DNA of 64,000 nt from Gymnogyps californianus (taxonomy: Eukaryota; Chordata; Aves; Accipitriformes; Cathartidae): contig NC_059481.1 in NCBI RefSeq assembly GCF_018139145.2, positions 9,474,368 through 9,538,367 of the forward strand. The letters are read 5' to 3'. The position numbers and the translations under genes were made by a program. The notes under the pieces are model-generated. The model worked only from the letters and a program-made list of their open reading frames with translations. It was not told the origin of the DNA and searched no databases. Positions 1 through 12,900 of the stretch are shown one piece after another. Numbering within the stretch: position 1 is the first letter of the stretch; each line of letters begins with the position of its first letter.

Positions 1-3000
1 AATCATAGAAATATGACTGATTAGGATCTCCAAAAGTCATCCAGCCAATATGCTTGCCCTACTGATACGCTCTTGGCATATCTGGACTCTTTATCTGGAG
101 GGAGGGTTATACTTGGTTTTTCTCTGCATGTATTGACTAGTAGTAGTTCAAGTATGCACAGGAAAAACAACAATCATGTTTTGTTAGTAAGGTACTGGGA
201 AAATGTCAGCTGGTTAGAATTAGAAATTAGTTATAGAAGGGTGGGTGGGAGGGAGGGTTGATTAGAATAGGTGAGGTTTTTTGTAATACTCTACATGAAA
301 CAATTTGTATTGAACTATCATGTGCTTCTTTCATTACTAGTGATTTAGACTGTATTGGTGCTGCACACTAAAAATACTGGAAAGATTTTGTAAATCTTAC
401 AAACCTTAATATTTTTGTGGGAAATGCCTGTGTCCTTTTTAAAAAGCTCCTTGTCATGGTCAGAAATGCAGCCCATATTGCCCAAAATGTTCTTTTTTTT
501 TTTTTCTTTCTTTCTCCCAGCCTCTCCCCCCCACCCCACCCCCCCCCCGGCTGAAATAAATAGGTATAAACTGGATTGAACTGTTCTTAATACTTAGGTT
601 TTTTTGCCAGAGACCAGTTTTAAATGAGAAAATACATAATTTGTTCTTTAAAATACTTGTTTTATTGGTGTGAGGGTGACAGTGCTGCATATAGGCTAGA
701 GGGTAGATATCAAAAATCCTGTTTCTGGCTGTTTTACTGATCCCTTCTACAACTTGAGACAAGCAGGTTAACTGTTTGTGCCTCAATCTCTTCTTTCAGA
801 AGATCCGACTAACGCTTACTTCCCGAGGGTGTTTAGAGGCCCAGTTATTATTTGAGATCTTCAGATGAAAGAGACTAGAGAAAAGTAATAAAGTTTGCTC
901 TATTTAAAACAAAAATATAATTTTGGGGGCTGCTCAAAGAACAATCTACTTTGTGACCTCTGAAGTTTTTCATCTAAGAACCAGTTTTGTAGTCACATTT
1001 TTCAGGCTTAACTTCAAGCATGTGAGAATTAACGAAGTGAGCGGAACTGCACGCACGCAGTCAAGAACGTTTCAAAGTGTTTGCAGTTCAGGGCCTATGA
1101 TATTTGCAAGTGAAATGCTTTTTATGGTTTGAGATTTTTACAAAATCCATGGTGTTCAAATGTAGCACCTTTTTAACATTTGTCTTTATTCCAACTTAAT
1201 ACGATAACACATCTGCATTAAATATATCCCTTTCATTTTATAAATAAACATTGCCTGGCAGTAAAAGTATTGGTGTAACATTTTTAAAAAAGCAAGTCAT
1301 GCTTCTTATCATGTTGTATGTGACTTAAATGACTGTTTCATATTAAAACTAATCTTTCCTTAGGTACTGCTTAAATATACCTGTTTTGGGATATCAGTTC
1401 AGTACTTTTTATACAATCTTGAATGTGTTCCACATTGGTGACATGTATTTTTGCAACAACTTTTTTGTTTCGATTTTAAATTAGAGCATGTCTGAAGTAA
1501 TACATGCATTAGTGCTGTGGTGTGTGGCAAAGTTAATGTATGTAATTCAAATTGGAAAAAAGTTTCCAGACTTTGTCCAACATTAACCCTGTGGCCAGGG
1601 ATTAAATTACTATGTAATACAAATTATTTCATATCATGATGTGTTTTAAGCTACTCTATGAAGTATGTGAAACATTATTGTTTATGGATTGGTAGCTGGC
1701 ATGGTATCTTGCATAGAATGAGGTATGATAGATGGTAGCAATTCATAGTAATTAAAACTGACTGCCTTTCAGAACACGCAGCACTTATGTGCATTGTCAT
1801 CTTGTTGCCATAACTGTTAGTATGACTTTCTTAATATTATCCACTGACAAATGGGTGAATATTTGGTAATAAGCTCATGGATGTGAAAATTCTATTCTAA
1901 CACTCTTTACTTGGTTTACAAAACATGTGATTTTTTTTATCTGTTGGATGTGATTAGATATATGCAGGAGGATGTAGAACTGGATGTATTTTAAAGTTAT
2001 TCTGCAATTACTAAGTTTTGTCTGAAGCTTTCTATATTAGAATAGACTCTTCCTTAAAATTGGAAAATTAAGTGTACTTAGCAGAACTCTTAAGGCAATA
2101 TAACTATCCTACACTACATCTTGAGTTATGCACATTCACTTCTTTGTATGGATCTCCGCTCATTTCTTGTTGGCTTATGCTTTATATGGAAATAAAGGGT
2201 CCCTTTAGTGCCCTAGTGTTGTGTGTCCTCAGTTCTGAGGTAATTAATTCTGAATGGTGTTCAGCCCCTTAGAGGTGCTGCCTATAGCTTGAAGTATTCA
2301 ATGTTGCCCTTACTTTCCTGGTTCAGAAATGGCTTATCCCAACATTGTAGGGAATACCTATTTTTGTATTTGCCATACATGATTAATTTTCCTTTTCATG
2401 TTCAAACAAACTGTCTCAAAATAATTTTTGGTCCAACCCCACCTTATTACTTGGAGGTTTGTGCACTGTAATTCAGGAATTGCTGTATTGGAGACAGTTT
2501 GGGATTGGAGTCATGAGAGATGTTGTGTCTATTCCTAGACACTCATCTTCTAAAGGATGGTCTAAATCTGAACTTCCATATAACTTAGGGAGGGCAAGCT
2601 TTTAATATATTTCTTCTTTTTTTTTTTTTTGCCTTTCTTGATTTTTTTTTTCATTTGTTTCCTGAAATGTGAAATAATATGGAGTTGTTGAGGGATTTTT
2701 ACTTAAAAGACAGTCTCTCCTCCAAGCTTTTGTATATGGCCTTTAGAGCAGACACTGTGTTCCTTAGGGCCTTCTAACTTGGAATTTCTTTGTCCGCATT
2801 CTCCTTTCAGTGTTAAAGGTGAGTTGAAAAAGGCAAGTTACCAATCTACTGCCATCCAAACAGTGCAAAATATAAGCTGATTGAGATTGTTGACTTTTAA
2901 TTTTTTTTGTTAATAATGATGTGATATTTTACCTTTTAGAAGAACATGTATCAGAATCTGATTCAAACATTCCTGGAAAATGTATATGGTAGATTTTGTC

Positions 3001-6000
3001 CAGCACTGTATGTAACTCTGTTGCTTTCTGTTGTCTGGTTTCAGTTTCTTTTAAAATAAAGATAATTTTTGCGGGGAAGTTGCCTGTTGATTTCATGAAG
3101 ATGATGTAATGCCTAGATTAACTCTTCTAATGTTTTGCCTGTGAGAATGCATTTGGATTAGGCATAATCCTGCAAGAAACAGTATGAGGTCATGTTGATC
3201 AGAAAAGACAGCTCCTGCCTCTCCAAGAGAGGTTCACTGTTCTGTAAAGGCATTAATCTGAAGTAACTTCAAAGCAGATTAGAAGAGGTCTTGCACCATA
3301 GGCCCCATTTCTTTCTTACAGGATGGGAGGGAAGGCTCAGGCACCGTTTGGCTCAATAGATTTTTTTTTTTTTTTTTTTTAGAGCTTTCTGCACTTGGGA
3401 AGAGATTATGCAAAGAATTATTTATTCTAATTTATAAAATTATTACTAAGCTATTCCTGTTTGTTGAAATGCCAGAACTAACATGTATCAAATCAGTACC
3501 TTACCAATAATCTTTAAAAGCAACTGATATGGGTGGTCCCAAGCCACACATGCAAAACAGTTTGTTGGAATAAATAGCATCTCATAAAGTGTTCCTGCTC
3601 TTCTTAAAAAATATGGAGGGATGAGAGAAATGAGAGAGAATTTAGAAAGGATGGGAGAAAGAAAGGTTATTTATTAAATTAAAGATAAGGAAATGTAAAC
3701 TATTTAAAGGATTCTTTTTTCCCCATATATTAAAGCCTCTGAAGCCATTAGAAGTGAAATAACCCCTGAAAGAAATGTATGTATGTATTGGCAACTGGAA
3801 GGTCCAGAGTATTAGTAATATTATTAAGATTTGACTGGAATATAAATCTCCATCCTTCATAGCACAGGAGATGGGAATTTAAGAATAAAGTTTTCCAGGG
3901 AAAATTTTATCTCCTTTCACTACAAAGTTTCTTGCACTTTTGACTGATAAGTGAGTGCCAACAGAAGAAGGATCCTGAATGGACCTCTCTCTTGGTTTAT
4001 TTTGCAAAAATGTCATAGCAAGAGCTCAGTCATTTGTCCAAGTAAGCTAGCAGTGTGGAATGTGTATGACATAGGTGGAGTTTCTGCAGATACACATCAA
4101 TACAAGACTTTTAAGGTTGATCCAAGACCTTGCTCAGTCCCTTTTGTGTCCTTTGTCAGCTAAATCTGCTACTTTGACTTAGAAATGTGTTAGTGGCATT
4201 TACTGTGTCTTCTACGAGTGAAATACATAGCTTTGGAGATCTAGCTTTTAAGTAAATAGACTTTTTTGTTAATGTATTGGAGCTATTTTGTGTAACTTGA
4301 GAACGCCAAATACAGGTGACCACAACTATGTCCTGTCTTGTAAAGTGTGTATACATAGTATGTCCTTTCTGGCAGGAATAAATAATAAGCTGCTTCATTT
4401 CAGTATATTCTCTGTGATTAAACTAAAAATGACACCTGGATGACCAAGGCAGAAGACCAGCAGTCAACAAATCTAAGACTTATTGTCCGTGAATGAACTC
4501 TCCAAAACTGAAGGATGCATTCTGGATGACTATGGCTGCATTCTGGAGTGGTAGGAGATTTTGAGTTACTATTACATTATAATCGTTCTAGCCAATGCTG
4601 CTATTGGAACACCCTGATTTGAAACAAAACATTATCCTCTCCAACCCCCAACTCTTCCATGACTTCATCTAGGAAGCAGGCAAATAGGATTTTGACTACT
4701 GTGTGCAGTTTTGGCCTCTCCATTTTCAATATAGTAGAACTGGGAAAGCTTTGGAGGTCAGCAAGGGAGATAAAGCTATGTAAAAGAAATGTAAGCAAGC
4801 TAAGAGTCTTTCTAGGAAAAAAGAACATCTCTTAGAGTGGAGAAAGGTCTATAAAAAACTGAATGGCACAGGAGGGATGTTTAGAACTTCCTTGTTTCAT
4901 CCTTGTCTGCGCTTGCCTGAAGTTTGTCTTGCAATACAGACAACTAAGCGATATTAAATAAAGGTAACACGAGACAGGTTTAAAGCAAACAGGAGGAGTT
5001 TTGTTCCCTGAGAATCCTTCCTCAGCTTTTATTTGCTTATTTATTTTCTCTTACAGTTTCTTAGACTGATAGCAGTTTGTTTATGGAGACGTCATGGTTT
5101 AAGTCTAGGTTCAGAACTATAAACCACAGAAGTCTCATCTGCTGCAGCTGACAGCAAGGCTCCTTATGCCATGGTGCAGATCCTACCGTAAGTCTGAAAA
5201 TATGTATCATGCAAAGTTTTTTAAAAAAAAAAAAAAAAAAAAAAGTCACATGTGCCAAAAATACCTAAAGCATTTTGACTTTCAGTTAAATCTCTTTCCT
5301 CTTGTACTTTTGAGCGCTCTTGGAATGAGGAATTTAATTCAATTCTCAGATTCCAGTCCCTGCAAGCATTCATCCAAATGATATTGATGTGGGTGAGTGA
5401 GGGTGGAGAATAACCCAGAAATCATACCAGTTATGATGGATTTCTTGCTCTGAAAAAGTTTTAGACCTCTGTGATATCTACTTTTATATATATATACTAC
5501 TTAATAGTAACCATTTGAACATTGCTTTGGAATATAGATACTAGAACATAAAAATTAAATCTTCAGTGATACACATCAGAAATCTTAGCTAATGTGTGCA
5601 ATATTAAATTCAATTTTTCTTGGTCATATTTTTAAAGAAAAAAGGGAGAAAACAAGACTTTTTGGTTCTGGATTTTTTCCAAATAGTTCTAAGTGATTGT
5701 ATACTTTTGAGGAACTTATACCTGAATGTTTCTCCAAATGTGTTTGGCTTGCCTTTCAACCCGTGTTCCCCAGAAGCAGTTGCTTTCTATATGGTAGACT
5801 TCATTTTGGCAGATACAGTGTTACTGTTTGTTTGAGGAAGGTTGAGCAACAATGTGCAAATTGCCTCCTGAGTTTTTGGCAGACAGCAAAATAGACAATA
5901 TTGCGAGGCAATAGCATGGAGCTGCCAGTATGACCTACTTATTTTTAGAGGACATCTGGAAATTTCAGTGTATTGCTAAATCAGTCCTCAGCTTTTAATA

Positions 6001-6300
6001 GTTTTTACCAGAAATTCTCAAACTAACAGCAGTTTGTCTCTTTATGGAAATGTATTTGGATAATAAGAGCTGCATTCCTTCCTACTCTGCTTAGGTGTGA
6101 GAGTGATGAAAACCAGAACAGTGCCTTACATTCGCTGTATCTTGGTAAGTCAGTGGGCCAGTATCTAGAGTGGGATTTCTATCAACTAATCTCGCTAAGT
6201 TTTAGAAAGTCAAAAGCACTATACGTTTGCTTAACTTCCTGCACTGTTACTTTCAGCCCCAGGGACAGTTTTTGTTGTTTTAAACTGTGTACAGGACTCG
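1..6300. other. Gene-free AT-rich stretch; possible 3' UTR of an upstream gene
   Basis: I see no coding exon here: the open frames are short, lack family similarity and have no flanking splice sites. The sequence is AT-rich, with homopolymers (a T run near 3361-3382, an A run near 5222-5243) and several AATAAA-like signals. By synteny with human 15q21.3 the gene upstream of DNAAF4 on the same strand would be PYGO1, so part of this could be its 3' UTR. That is inference only. Confidence 0.4.
4600..4960 (+). repeat. Ancient CR1/L3-like LINE fragment (tentative)
   Basis: A diverged stretch resembles the conserved 3' region of CR1/L3 LINEs. It has a 'tactgtgtgcagttttgg' block at about 4698-4715, an 'aactgggaaagctttggagg' block at 4738-4757 and a later purine-rich tract including a run like 'tttctaggaaaaaagaac'. 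These follow the order of the equivalent LINE blocks. No target-site duplication or tail is preserved. The identification is by eye. Confidence 0.35.
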
Positions 6301-6759
6301 CAGGAGAGTGCTTCACTCGCTGGCTTGGGTGGCCTGCACCGCTCCGCCGTTCGCTGGGGACCTGCACCCCACCTTTCTCGCCCATCACGGGCGGCGTGGC
6401 AGCTGGGGAGGCCTGGGTGCGCGGTTGGCTCCGTACCGGGCACGGCCGGCGGCAGGCTCGGCGGGAGCCGCGGCTGCCCTTTGCCGCCGTTGTTAGCAGG
6501 GGGGCTGGCTGCGGCGAGGCGCTCCCCAACAGGGCTGGCGCCGGTTCCCGGGGCGCCCCCGGCACCGCCAGGCCGCCGCTCTCCCGCTCCGCCTGGCGCC
6601 CGGCGCGTTGCAGATCGCGCTACTGTCGCCGTGTTCCTCGGCAGCAGCGGGGAAAGGGAACCGTGGAGTCCCGGGGACTCCGCTCCAGGACCGTGGTGTC
6701 GGGGAGGGAGCGGGGGACCCCGGCCTGGGGTACCGCCTCAGACCTCGCCGCCTCAGGGG

Positions 6760-6779
6760 ACCACAACTCCCAGCGTGCG
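6760..6779 (+). promoter_or_regulatory. ZNF143/SBS-like element
   Basis: ACCACAACTCCCAGCGTGCG matches the long ZNF143 (Staf) site ACTACAATTCCCAGAATGCA at 15 of 20 positions by eye. It lies about 190 bp upstream of the DNAAF4 start codon. Confidence 0.6.
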
Positions 6780-6929
6780 TCGCGCTCCGCCCCGCTCTGC
6801 GCGGGGCGCCATTGGCTAAGGCCGGGGGTTGGGCCTGCCAGCACCTTCCGGGGGCAGCGCGGGGGGGGGAATGGGACGACGGGCGGGCCCGGAAGTGTCC
6901 TTGGAAAGCACCGGAAGCTCTCCTGCCCC

Positions 6930-6959
6930 TAGCAACGGCGGCGGAGCGGCCGTAGCAAC
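6930..6959 (+). promoter_or_regulatory. Pair of RFX X-box half-sites before DNAAF4
   Basis: Two copies of TAGCAAC (6930-6936 and 6953-6959) are 23 bp apart and within 40 bp of the DNAAF4 ATG. GCAAC is the right half of the RFX X-box. RFX control is usual for motile-cilia genes, and X-box control of human DYX1C1/DNAAF4 has been described. Each copy lacks a good left half, so binding is uncertain. Confidence 0.5.
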
Positions 6960-6969
6960 AGGCGCAGCC

Positions 6970-9900
6970 ATGCCGGTGTGGGTGCAGGAGTACAGCTGGC
7001 GGCAGACCGACTCCGCCGTGTACCTCTCGCTGCCGTTGCGCGGCGTTCGGGTCACCCCCGCCAACATCTTCTGCACTGACCAGTACTTGAAGGTGGGGCG
7101 GCCGCGCACCGCGCCCTCGGTCGTCTCACGGGCCTTCTGCCCTGCAGCGTCGCTGCCTGGAGACGTGTTGCGCCCGTGGGCCTGGGGCTTGGCGTTACTT
7201 TATAGCTCTGTTAAAAAGCACGTGCTTAATACACTATGGCAGCGCTGTCAAGTGTATAATCTTTTATAATATTTAATCTATAATCTCCCTTTGTATGCTG
7301 CAGGCTGTTAAATACCTATCCCGCTAGAGATAATGGCTTTACCACTGTTCGTTCTTCTCCGTACTAATGCTCTTGCTACTCAATAGGTGCCAGCTGCCTT
7401 TTCTCTCAGAAATGGCATGAGTTATGCACATCTGCTTATATTATGAATAATAATTCTAAATTTGAGGTCCATGGCTTCTGTTGCAGTGCTGAAGAACCAA
7501 CTTTTTCAATCTCTTTTATCTGATCTAATAAAATATATGATCTCCATACTGGATACTAAGCAAATTAGTTTTGTCAATAACATGTGTTTCTTGAGGTTTA
7601 CTGCATGCTTGTACTGAGTGTTTTGAATATGTGAGATTTAATTAAAAATTGTAAATATTAGTACAAATTAATTATATTTTTATAGGTAAGCATCCCTCCC
7701 TTTTTATTTGAAGCCATTTTTTATGCTCCTATTGATGACACAAATAGCACAGCAAAGATTGGAAATGGAATAATTTTCTTCACTTTGTATAAAAAAGAAG
7801 TGGCCATGTGGGATTCCCTAACTCTAGCAAATGGTAAGTTCTCTACTGTGAAAAGTGGATTGCATGTAGGAAGCCCAGAATGTGCCAAAACTTTACCAAC
7901 TATAATAAGCAATGTGAAACTTCTGCTGCTCGATGTCTGCTAAGTTAAACCTTGTTGGTCATTGTTAAAAATAGAAAGTATATGAAGACAGACAAAGAAC
8001 ATCTACTGGCTCTAGTGCGCACAAAACAAACAATGTTTCTTATAAAACTTATGTTGTGTGTGTAAGCAAATCTTAGTTTTTCTTTTTTAGAGATGGGCTT
8101 GATAGAGACTGCTTTGTGGCATTTGAACCATGTTGCGTTTTCCCAGACAAAGTAGCAAAAGGAATCCTGTTTTTATGAATACAGTACATAACAGTAGAAC
8201 TTCAGGCCTTAATTACTAAAATAGTTTGTATTTGTTTTTTAAGCTAACAAGGAGAAACTGCAATATCTAAGAGAGAATGCTGTTCTAAAAGCCCATGAAA
8301 AGGCAAAAGAGGAGACAGAAGCAAAAAAAGTTACAAAACAGGAACACAAAAAATATGCTTTGGAGGCCACAATGAAGGTAAGCTTAGAATGAACACTACA
8401 AGACATATGCATATAAGCAATTGCCAACTAATCTGACAGCTGCTTGGTTAAATGTACCTTAAAAAATATGAAAAGCAATTCATTTTCATTACAGTGGTGG
8501 AGAACCTTGTTGTTTCTTTGTACTTAAAACATATCTATTAGCAAATATGAAAATGATACAGAAAAAATACTTAGAAGTTGCCATTTTCCATTAGTAATAC
8601 TAATGAAAATTTTTGGTGAGGAGCTCAGATTTTTGTCAGTTGAAAGGAGACTACAGTAATGCGGCAAAACTGTAATCTTTTGTGGCCTTTGCATCAGCGC
8701 AAGTGTTTAGTCATTTAGCACTGTCAAAAATACTGATAAAAAAAAATCTTATTATTAATTGTTATATTTTATATCAGACTTGCTGTTCATTGCCTTTTGT
8801 GTGTGTCTATCTGTCGTTCTGCATTTTATGTGTATTTTAAGATATGCTCTTCAAAATTTTTATGTATATAAAAAGTCTGGTCACTTCATTTGTGTTTAAA
8901 AGGATTTTTTTAAAGTATACAATGAAATTTTAAGATTGCATATGCAATTTGGACTGAAATGAACTGCAGTTGGTGACTTTCTTAGTAGCAATGTTGTACC
9001 TATTCTGCCTATGTAATAACTTCAAAGAGAAGACGAGAAATAAGAAATAGTGTATTAAAATGAAGTCATATATTTTACATTTCTGTATAGTCCAGAGGTC
9101 TGCGTTGGAACATGGCTAAGATTGTAATTGTTTACAAGTAAAACTTATTTCTGAATGTTTCTGGATGATACCTTAGTAGTGGTAGTAAAATAGTTAAAAG
9201 ATATGACTTCTAAAAGCTAATCAGAAATCTTTACTCTCCCAGTCATTTTTAAGCATCTTTCATAACTCTGCTTGTACAATCACATTAATGATGATGCTAT
9301 GCTTGGGAGATGAAACTGGGAAAATAATGGTAACTTTTACTTAGTCATCTTACTTTTATCAGATGTTACATATCTCATAGGTTTATCATTCAAACAGCTA
9401 GAAGAAGCAGAAAGAAAAAGAATTGAAGATCTGAAAGAAAAGGAGCGGCAGAAGGTCACTAAGGAGTTGGACTTATGGCAAAACCAGCAAAAAGATGCTG
9501 AGAAGCAAAAGAGGGTACAAAAAGAAGGGGAGCTACATCAAGAAGTAGAGCAATTAAAGGAGAAGAAAAAGGAAAAAATGAACAAGACTAGGATTCCTAA
9601 TGAAGGAACTTCTAAGACCATGCTCAAATCTACTAAAGGTTGTATTATTGAAGTGTATTTTATCATTCTTTAAAGTGTGGGTATAACTTTATTCCTATAT
9701 GTTTCTAATTCATCATTTATCTTTGTATCCACCATACTGAACTAATTCTTTTAGTCTGCAGTTATTTTAGTGTCTTTATTTTCAGACAATTTATTGAGCT
9801 AAAGCGTGTGACTTCTTAGCTCTTGCTTACGTCTTTGGAAATACAAGGGCAGGTTTTGTTCTAAGCTTTAGAAAAGTAAAACAGAAAGCCTTTCTGACAG

Positions 9901-12900
9901 TGTAATGCAGACTTGCTGAGGGTGGAGTTCATGTTACCATAAGTTACCTAACTGCTGGTTTTCATAGAAATATGCAATCTCCTTTCGTTCTCTCTGTCCC
10001 ACGTCTTGGCCCCACAGGGAGCCAATTCAGGGAACTTAACAGAAAATATTTAGTTTTTGTTTTGTTTGTTTGTTTTGGTAAGGTTAGTTTTAGCTCTTGC
10101 AGTTGCCCTGTCAGAGAATCATGTAAGTGACAGATAGTGGTGTAAGAGGAGTTTTAAGTTCATTTGTGACAGATAATGCAGCCAGTAAATAGATGTCACG
10201 ATACAGCAAGAACAAACATTTTTTGAACATTCCCTTCAAAAGAACAAGTCTAAACCTTTCTTAAGCTATTAGAGGTTTAGTTCTAATGTGCAGAGTTTCT
10301 AAATTAGGTGTACTTTGGACTTTGGTAGAAAACCAGAAAAATCTCTTTTGCTTTATTTTTCATTTCCAGTACTCCAATTCTTTTCACAGGTCATGGTTCC
10401 TATAGTATGTTTTCAGAACATTTAAAGGAAGAACAGTTACCAGCTCCTCGATCTGCTGCTACAATTAAAGTCAACTTTACATCACGAGTTTTTCCTACAG
10501 CTCTGCGAGAATCTCGCATCACAGAAGAGGAGGAGGTAAGGATTGCTCTCTGTTTTAATATGATGCTTCTACTGTCTTCCAAGGTGGTGAATTATTTACT
10601 GTGTATTCAGTAAGTTGACAAAAACGTTACCTGTGCCAAGGAATGTTACCTGTGCAATATTCTTATCTTCCAAGGAAGGCAGTCTTATTTAAATTAAGAT
10701 TTAAAGAAACACTTTTATATAAAAATTATTTTCACCAAGCATGTGATTATGCAGATTAATAAATAGCATGTTCCTTTTTTGGGGAGGGGGAAAAAAAAAG
10801 GCAGCAATATTAATTGAATTCCTTGAAGTACAAAATTTGAAATGTCTTTACTTTTATATTTAAGATTCTTTAAGTTCTGTTTTCTTAAAAAGAAGCACAC
10901 AGTTAGCTCTTTTGAGCTCTACTTAATGAACACAAAGAGTCATTTTGGAAGTTCCAAAACAAACAAGCAAATGAAAATGTATTAGTGATGCAGTAACCTT
11001 ACTTCTCACATAGTAATAAAATATTTGCGGAAACTTGGAAGTTTTTCATATCTGACATTATTAAATATTTCTCTCTGTCCAAAATATGTGGCAAATAGAA
11101 TTCTTTTGATAGGAGTGAGTGAAGAGATGAAAGCAAAATCCTTTTTTGGATTTGAATGTTCCTTCAGAAATAATACTTGCACGTTGTGTATTTACAGTGG
11201 CTACGTAAACAAGCAGAAGCTCGAAGAACAGTAAGTGCTGATTTGTCTGAGCTGGAAGATTTAAAAGAAGAGGAGAAGAATCCGGATTGGTTAAAGGACA
11301 AAGGAAAGTAAGTTAGATTCCATTTGAAGATGTATTTAAAATTAAATATTAGTTATATAGTGTGTGTCTATTGTTTAGGTTTGATATTTTCTATTTATCC
11401 TAGACACAGATGGTGAATGACTATGTAGTAGAGAATTTATTGACAGCTTATGGGGTTTGAATCTGATAAAGCCATGAGATGCAATTGCTGAAGCTCATGA
11501 TGGACAAAATCATTGTGAACACATAATGCGTATTCTTCTATGAGGACAGTTAAGTCAGTCCACTATTATACCTAGGTGGATTTCCTTTCATTTGTACTTT
11601 TTATTGAGAAGTTAAGCATCTGTCTAAAGCAAACTTTAGGAATTAGATAAAAATATTGGTTTGTTTATATAGCTGTATTATACAGAAAGGTTTGATTAGG
11701 CAATCATAATCAGATACATAGCTTTCAAAATTAGTCCTGTGGCTGCATAGATGTGTCTACCTCTTACAGTTCTTCATCGCTTTTAAGCAGTGACTATTTT
11801 TGTTAAGTTGTGTGTCTATATGCTATATGGTCAGCATCAAGTTTGACTGAACTTCAGCTATGTTGTTCTCAGAAAAGGCTATAAATGGCCATTTCCAAGG
11901 AAAAGCTGCTAAAACTTCAAATTTCTGAAAATGAATTGTTAACAATAATTAGGTATTTATTTTGTGATTTATCACCTTGTTTAAAGTGCATGTTTCACTT
12001 TTTGTTTTATACTTAGCAAAATGTTTGCAACAGGAAACTATCTTGCAGCTGTAAACGCATATAACCTTGCAGTGTGGCTAAACAATAAGCTTCCTCTACT
12101 GTATCTGAATCGTGCTGCTTGCCACCTTAAACTGAGAAATTTACATAAAGCTATTGAAGATTCCTCTAAGGTATAAATATATAGGTTCTCAGACTGTCAT
12201 CTTATACCTGACTGTGATTTATTACTGTGATGCTTCTGTTTCAAGCAGATCTGTAAATACTTATTAGTGTGATTCAAAATTTTTAAATTCAAAATTGATA
12301 TAATGAAGCCATGGTGAAATATAAAAATTTTATAGTGATTGATTAATGAACTTTCAGAAATTTAAAACAAAACAACAACAACAAAAAAACCCAAACCATG
12401 CTTCCACACATTTGGGATGAATGGCCGTATGTTGACTCAGTATATGTTTCTTTACAGGTAAAATATTGTAGCAATATATACACTTGAAAAAAAGACAACT
12501 TTGAGCAGAAAAAAAGAAAATATACACATATACCTTTTGTATTATATTGGGGTGTTCTTCGTTTGGTGGGAAGAAAAAAAAAAAAAGATGGTGGTGATGA
12601 GGAGGATACCTTAAAAAAACCCCAACAAACCAGACGTTTTTAAAGAAGGGCTGTATCATCTTGATGTTTTAGCAGCCGTTATTTGTGCAATGAGAGAGGA
12701 GTGATCTCAAATGGCACCTGAATAATTTGGAGAAAGTTTTCCCAGAATTATTATTTCAGAACTAATAAGTACTTGAGGCTTGAAAGTTCTTTTTTCTAGT
12801 AACTACTACTACAACATGTGTGCTTTTTTAGGGCTGCTTTTTTTTTTTTTAGCATGGTATGTAATATCATGTATGAAAATAGAATACATTATTTGACTGT

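Larger units (their letters stand above)
6320..7150 (+). promoter_or_regulatory. CpG-island promoter of DNAAF4
   Basis: This is an abrupt GC- and CpG-rich block in AT-rich surroundings, ending just inside DNAAF4 intron 1. Visible sites are a ZNF143-like element (6760-6779), an inverted CCAAT box (CCATTGGCT, 6809-6817), two ETS-like CCGGAAG cores (6889-6895, 6911-6917) and two RFX-type half-sites TAGCAAC (6930-6936, 6953-6959) directly before the start codon at 6970. No TATA box is apparent. Long open frames through the island on both strands are GC artefacts. Confidence 0.85.

Noticed and set aside
6153..6932. Overlapping long open frames upstream of DNAAF4
   Set aside because: Several frames on both strands are open at once because the CpG island lacks stops; none resembles a protein family.
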